Source: a virus
Strand: one strand, 5' to 3'
Virus record (IMG/VR): IMGVR_UViG_3300031812_000133
Span: 1-37,953 of that record
Length of the DNA: 37,953 bases
Below are positions 37,198 to 37,953 of this stretch, in pieces. The position numbers and the translations under genes were made by a program. Under the pieces are notes generated by a model. The model was not told the origin of the DNA. It ran no database searches and saw nothing but the letters and a program-made list of their open reading frames with translations. Numbering within the stretch: position 1 is the stretch's first letter; each line of letters starts with the position of its first letter.

Positions 37198-37695
37198 ATG
37201 TGGCGCGAAAGCTTCGTGAGCAATGAGACAGCGGCCCTTTCGAGGGCCGACGTTCAGCACGCCGCGAACGCCGAGTTCCTGCGCCGGGCGTCCGCTATTG
37301 CCGCGAGTCGTACACCCCCGTCGGGGGCGGCTTATTCGGTTCGTGCGGCCGTAAAACACTACGGCCGCCGCGGCAAATGTCTGGAACACTGGGCACGGGC
37401 TGTGTGGCGCCCTCAGTCTGGGCGCTGGCGGTGGCTGTATTTCGGCCACCGCTCGCTAGCCGCCGACAAGCGAAAGGATTACGTGGTGGGCGACGTGTGG
37501 CCTGGCGAGATCGTCGCCCAGTATGAGTTTACGGGCATTCTTACGGGGCCGGCGGCCATCACAGCCGCGTTTCTGGTGCTTGAAAACGGCGATCTTTGCC
37601 CGCTGCGATTTTTATCGCGGCGGGCCGATTTGCGTGTGCAGTTGCCGGGCGGCAAAGTTCTCGTCCTGCCGGCCGTCTTTACGAAATGGAGCTAG
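37198..37695 (+). CDS. Accessory paralogue 5 (VWR...GRW family, longest)
   Basis: A 165-residue protein with an Ala-rich helical N-terminal extension (ADVQHAANAEFLRRASAIAA). The shared domain reads ARAVWRPQSGRWRW, WPGEIVAQYEF, AAFLVLENG and VQLPGGKVLVLP, with a small insertion inside the VWR-GRW motif. AAAGGAG is eight bases before ATG 37198. It is two bases from the gene crossing the circle junction, so the two are co-translated. Function unknown. Confidence 0.83.
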   Translation: MWRESFVSNETAALSRADVQHAANAEFLRRASAIAASRTPPSGAAYSVRAAVKHYGRRGKCLEHWARAVWRPQSGRWRWLYFGHRSLAADKRKDYVVGDVWPGEIVAQYEFTGILTGPAAITAAFLVLENGDLCPLRFLSRRADLRVQLPGGKVLVLPAVFTKWS

Positions 37696-37697
37696 GT

Positions 37698-37953
37698 ATG
37701 CAGCATCTCACAACAAGAAACGCCGCGGAAAAGTATCTGCGGGAGCTGCTGGGTCCGCACAATCGGCGGGCCATTGACGCGCTGCTCAAAGAAACAGCGC
37801 CAGACCGCCACGCGCGGCGCATCATTGCCGCGCGAGAAGCGGCGCGCGCATGGGTCATTGCTCATCATGCGAAAGACTTGTCGCCGCCGATCAGCGAGGA
37901 CGTGATGGCGGCCTACACCAACGCCGTTTTGATCGCCGACTGCTTCGGCGTCG
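37698..37953 (+). CDS. Hypothetical protein, 5' part of gene spanning the circle junction
   Basis: The start is ATG 37698, following the 37198 stop by two bases; a strong Shine-Dalgarno is not evident, fitting coupled translation. The N-terminus is helical and basic (AAEKYLRELLGPHNRRAIDA; RHARRIIAAREAARAWV). It continues at base 120 of the window and ends at 496, for 210 residues in all. No family recognised. Confidence 0.87.
   Translation, partial: MQHLTTRNAAEKYLRELLGPHNRRAIDALLKETAPDRHARRIIAAREAARAWVIAHHAKDLSPPISEDVMAAYTNAVLIADCFGV
37835..37953. repeat. Right copy of 119-bp terminal direct repeat
   Basis: Identical to bases 1-119; see the left copy. Merging the two closes the circle in frame within the junction gene. 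Confidence 0.95.

Noticed and set aside
1-37953. tRNA genes and CRISPR arrays
   Set aside because: No TTCGAnTCC-type T-arm with cloverleaf partners, and no regularly spaced short repeats with unique spacers, were seen; the repeated intergenic units are irregularly spaced and separated by genes.

Overview
The window is a complete, circularly permuted genome of a small tailed phage. Its first and last 119 bases are identical, so the unique genome is about 37,834 bp and one gene runs across the ends. The DNA is GC-rich, tightly packed, and coded almost wholly on the + strand. A canonical -1 frameshift site between the tail tube and tape measure genes, and a short tape measure, indicate a siphovirus-like tail. 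Several proteins resemble families I associate with Planctomycetes (the adhesin-type repeat in the 22461 gene, the secreted protein at 31560, the papain-like protein at 7650), so a planctomycete host is my inference. No tRNA, CRISPR array, integrase or DNA polymerase was seen.

Layout. 540-7509 is the early/DNA-metabolism block: a cytosine-5 DNA methyltransferase, an N6-adenine DNA methyltransferase, a DHH-motif protein, an XRE regulator, a DUF3631-type P-loop ATPase and a RusA-like resolvase. 7650-9647 holds membrane or exported proteins: a papain-like protein behind an internal signal/TM segment, a membrane-anchored thioredoxin-fold protein, and a 33-residue membrane peptide. 9664-18529 is packaging and head: small and large terminase, a KTSC-domain protein, a Mu gp29-like portal, a fused protease/scaffold, decoration protein, major capsid protein and a gp36-like connector. 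18533-27654 is tail: tube candidate, frameshifted chaperone pair, tape measure, four tail proteins and a fibre-like protein with about 20 Gly-Pro-Ser-Ser-type repeats. 27658-31934 is a decoration module: a 1021-residue fusion of two glycosyltransferases, two lectin-like repeats and a sulfotransferase-like P-loop domain, then an FkbM methyltransferase and a small secreted protein.

31935-37697, continuing through the circle junction to 496, is an accessory region built by repeated duplication. Five nearly identical cassettes each carry a short terminator-like hairpin, paired T-tracts, a TTGACG-16-TATAAT/TAAAAT promoter and a structured leader. The leader encodes an alanine-rich peptide (MAAAAADAA...) whose Shine-Dalgarno lies in a hairpin loop. 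Each cassette drives one small gene. Five small proteins, four of which clearly share a VWRxGRW...GE...LPDG layout, form a paralogous family. Between them lie repeated elements that begin with GTGTGCCCCCGAGCG. Two are about 220 nt long and contain stems with compensatory changes, so they are probably structured RNAs; shorter relatives lie at 1521 and 37089. A lone minus-strand XRE repressor candidate sits in the middle beside a doubled cassette upstream region. I regard this array as the most likely undescribed system in the window.
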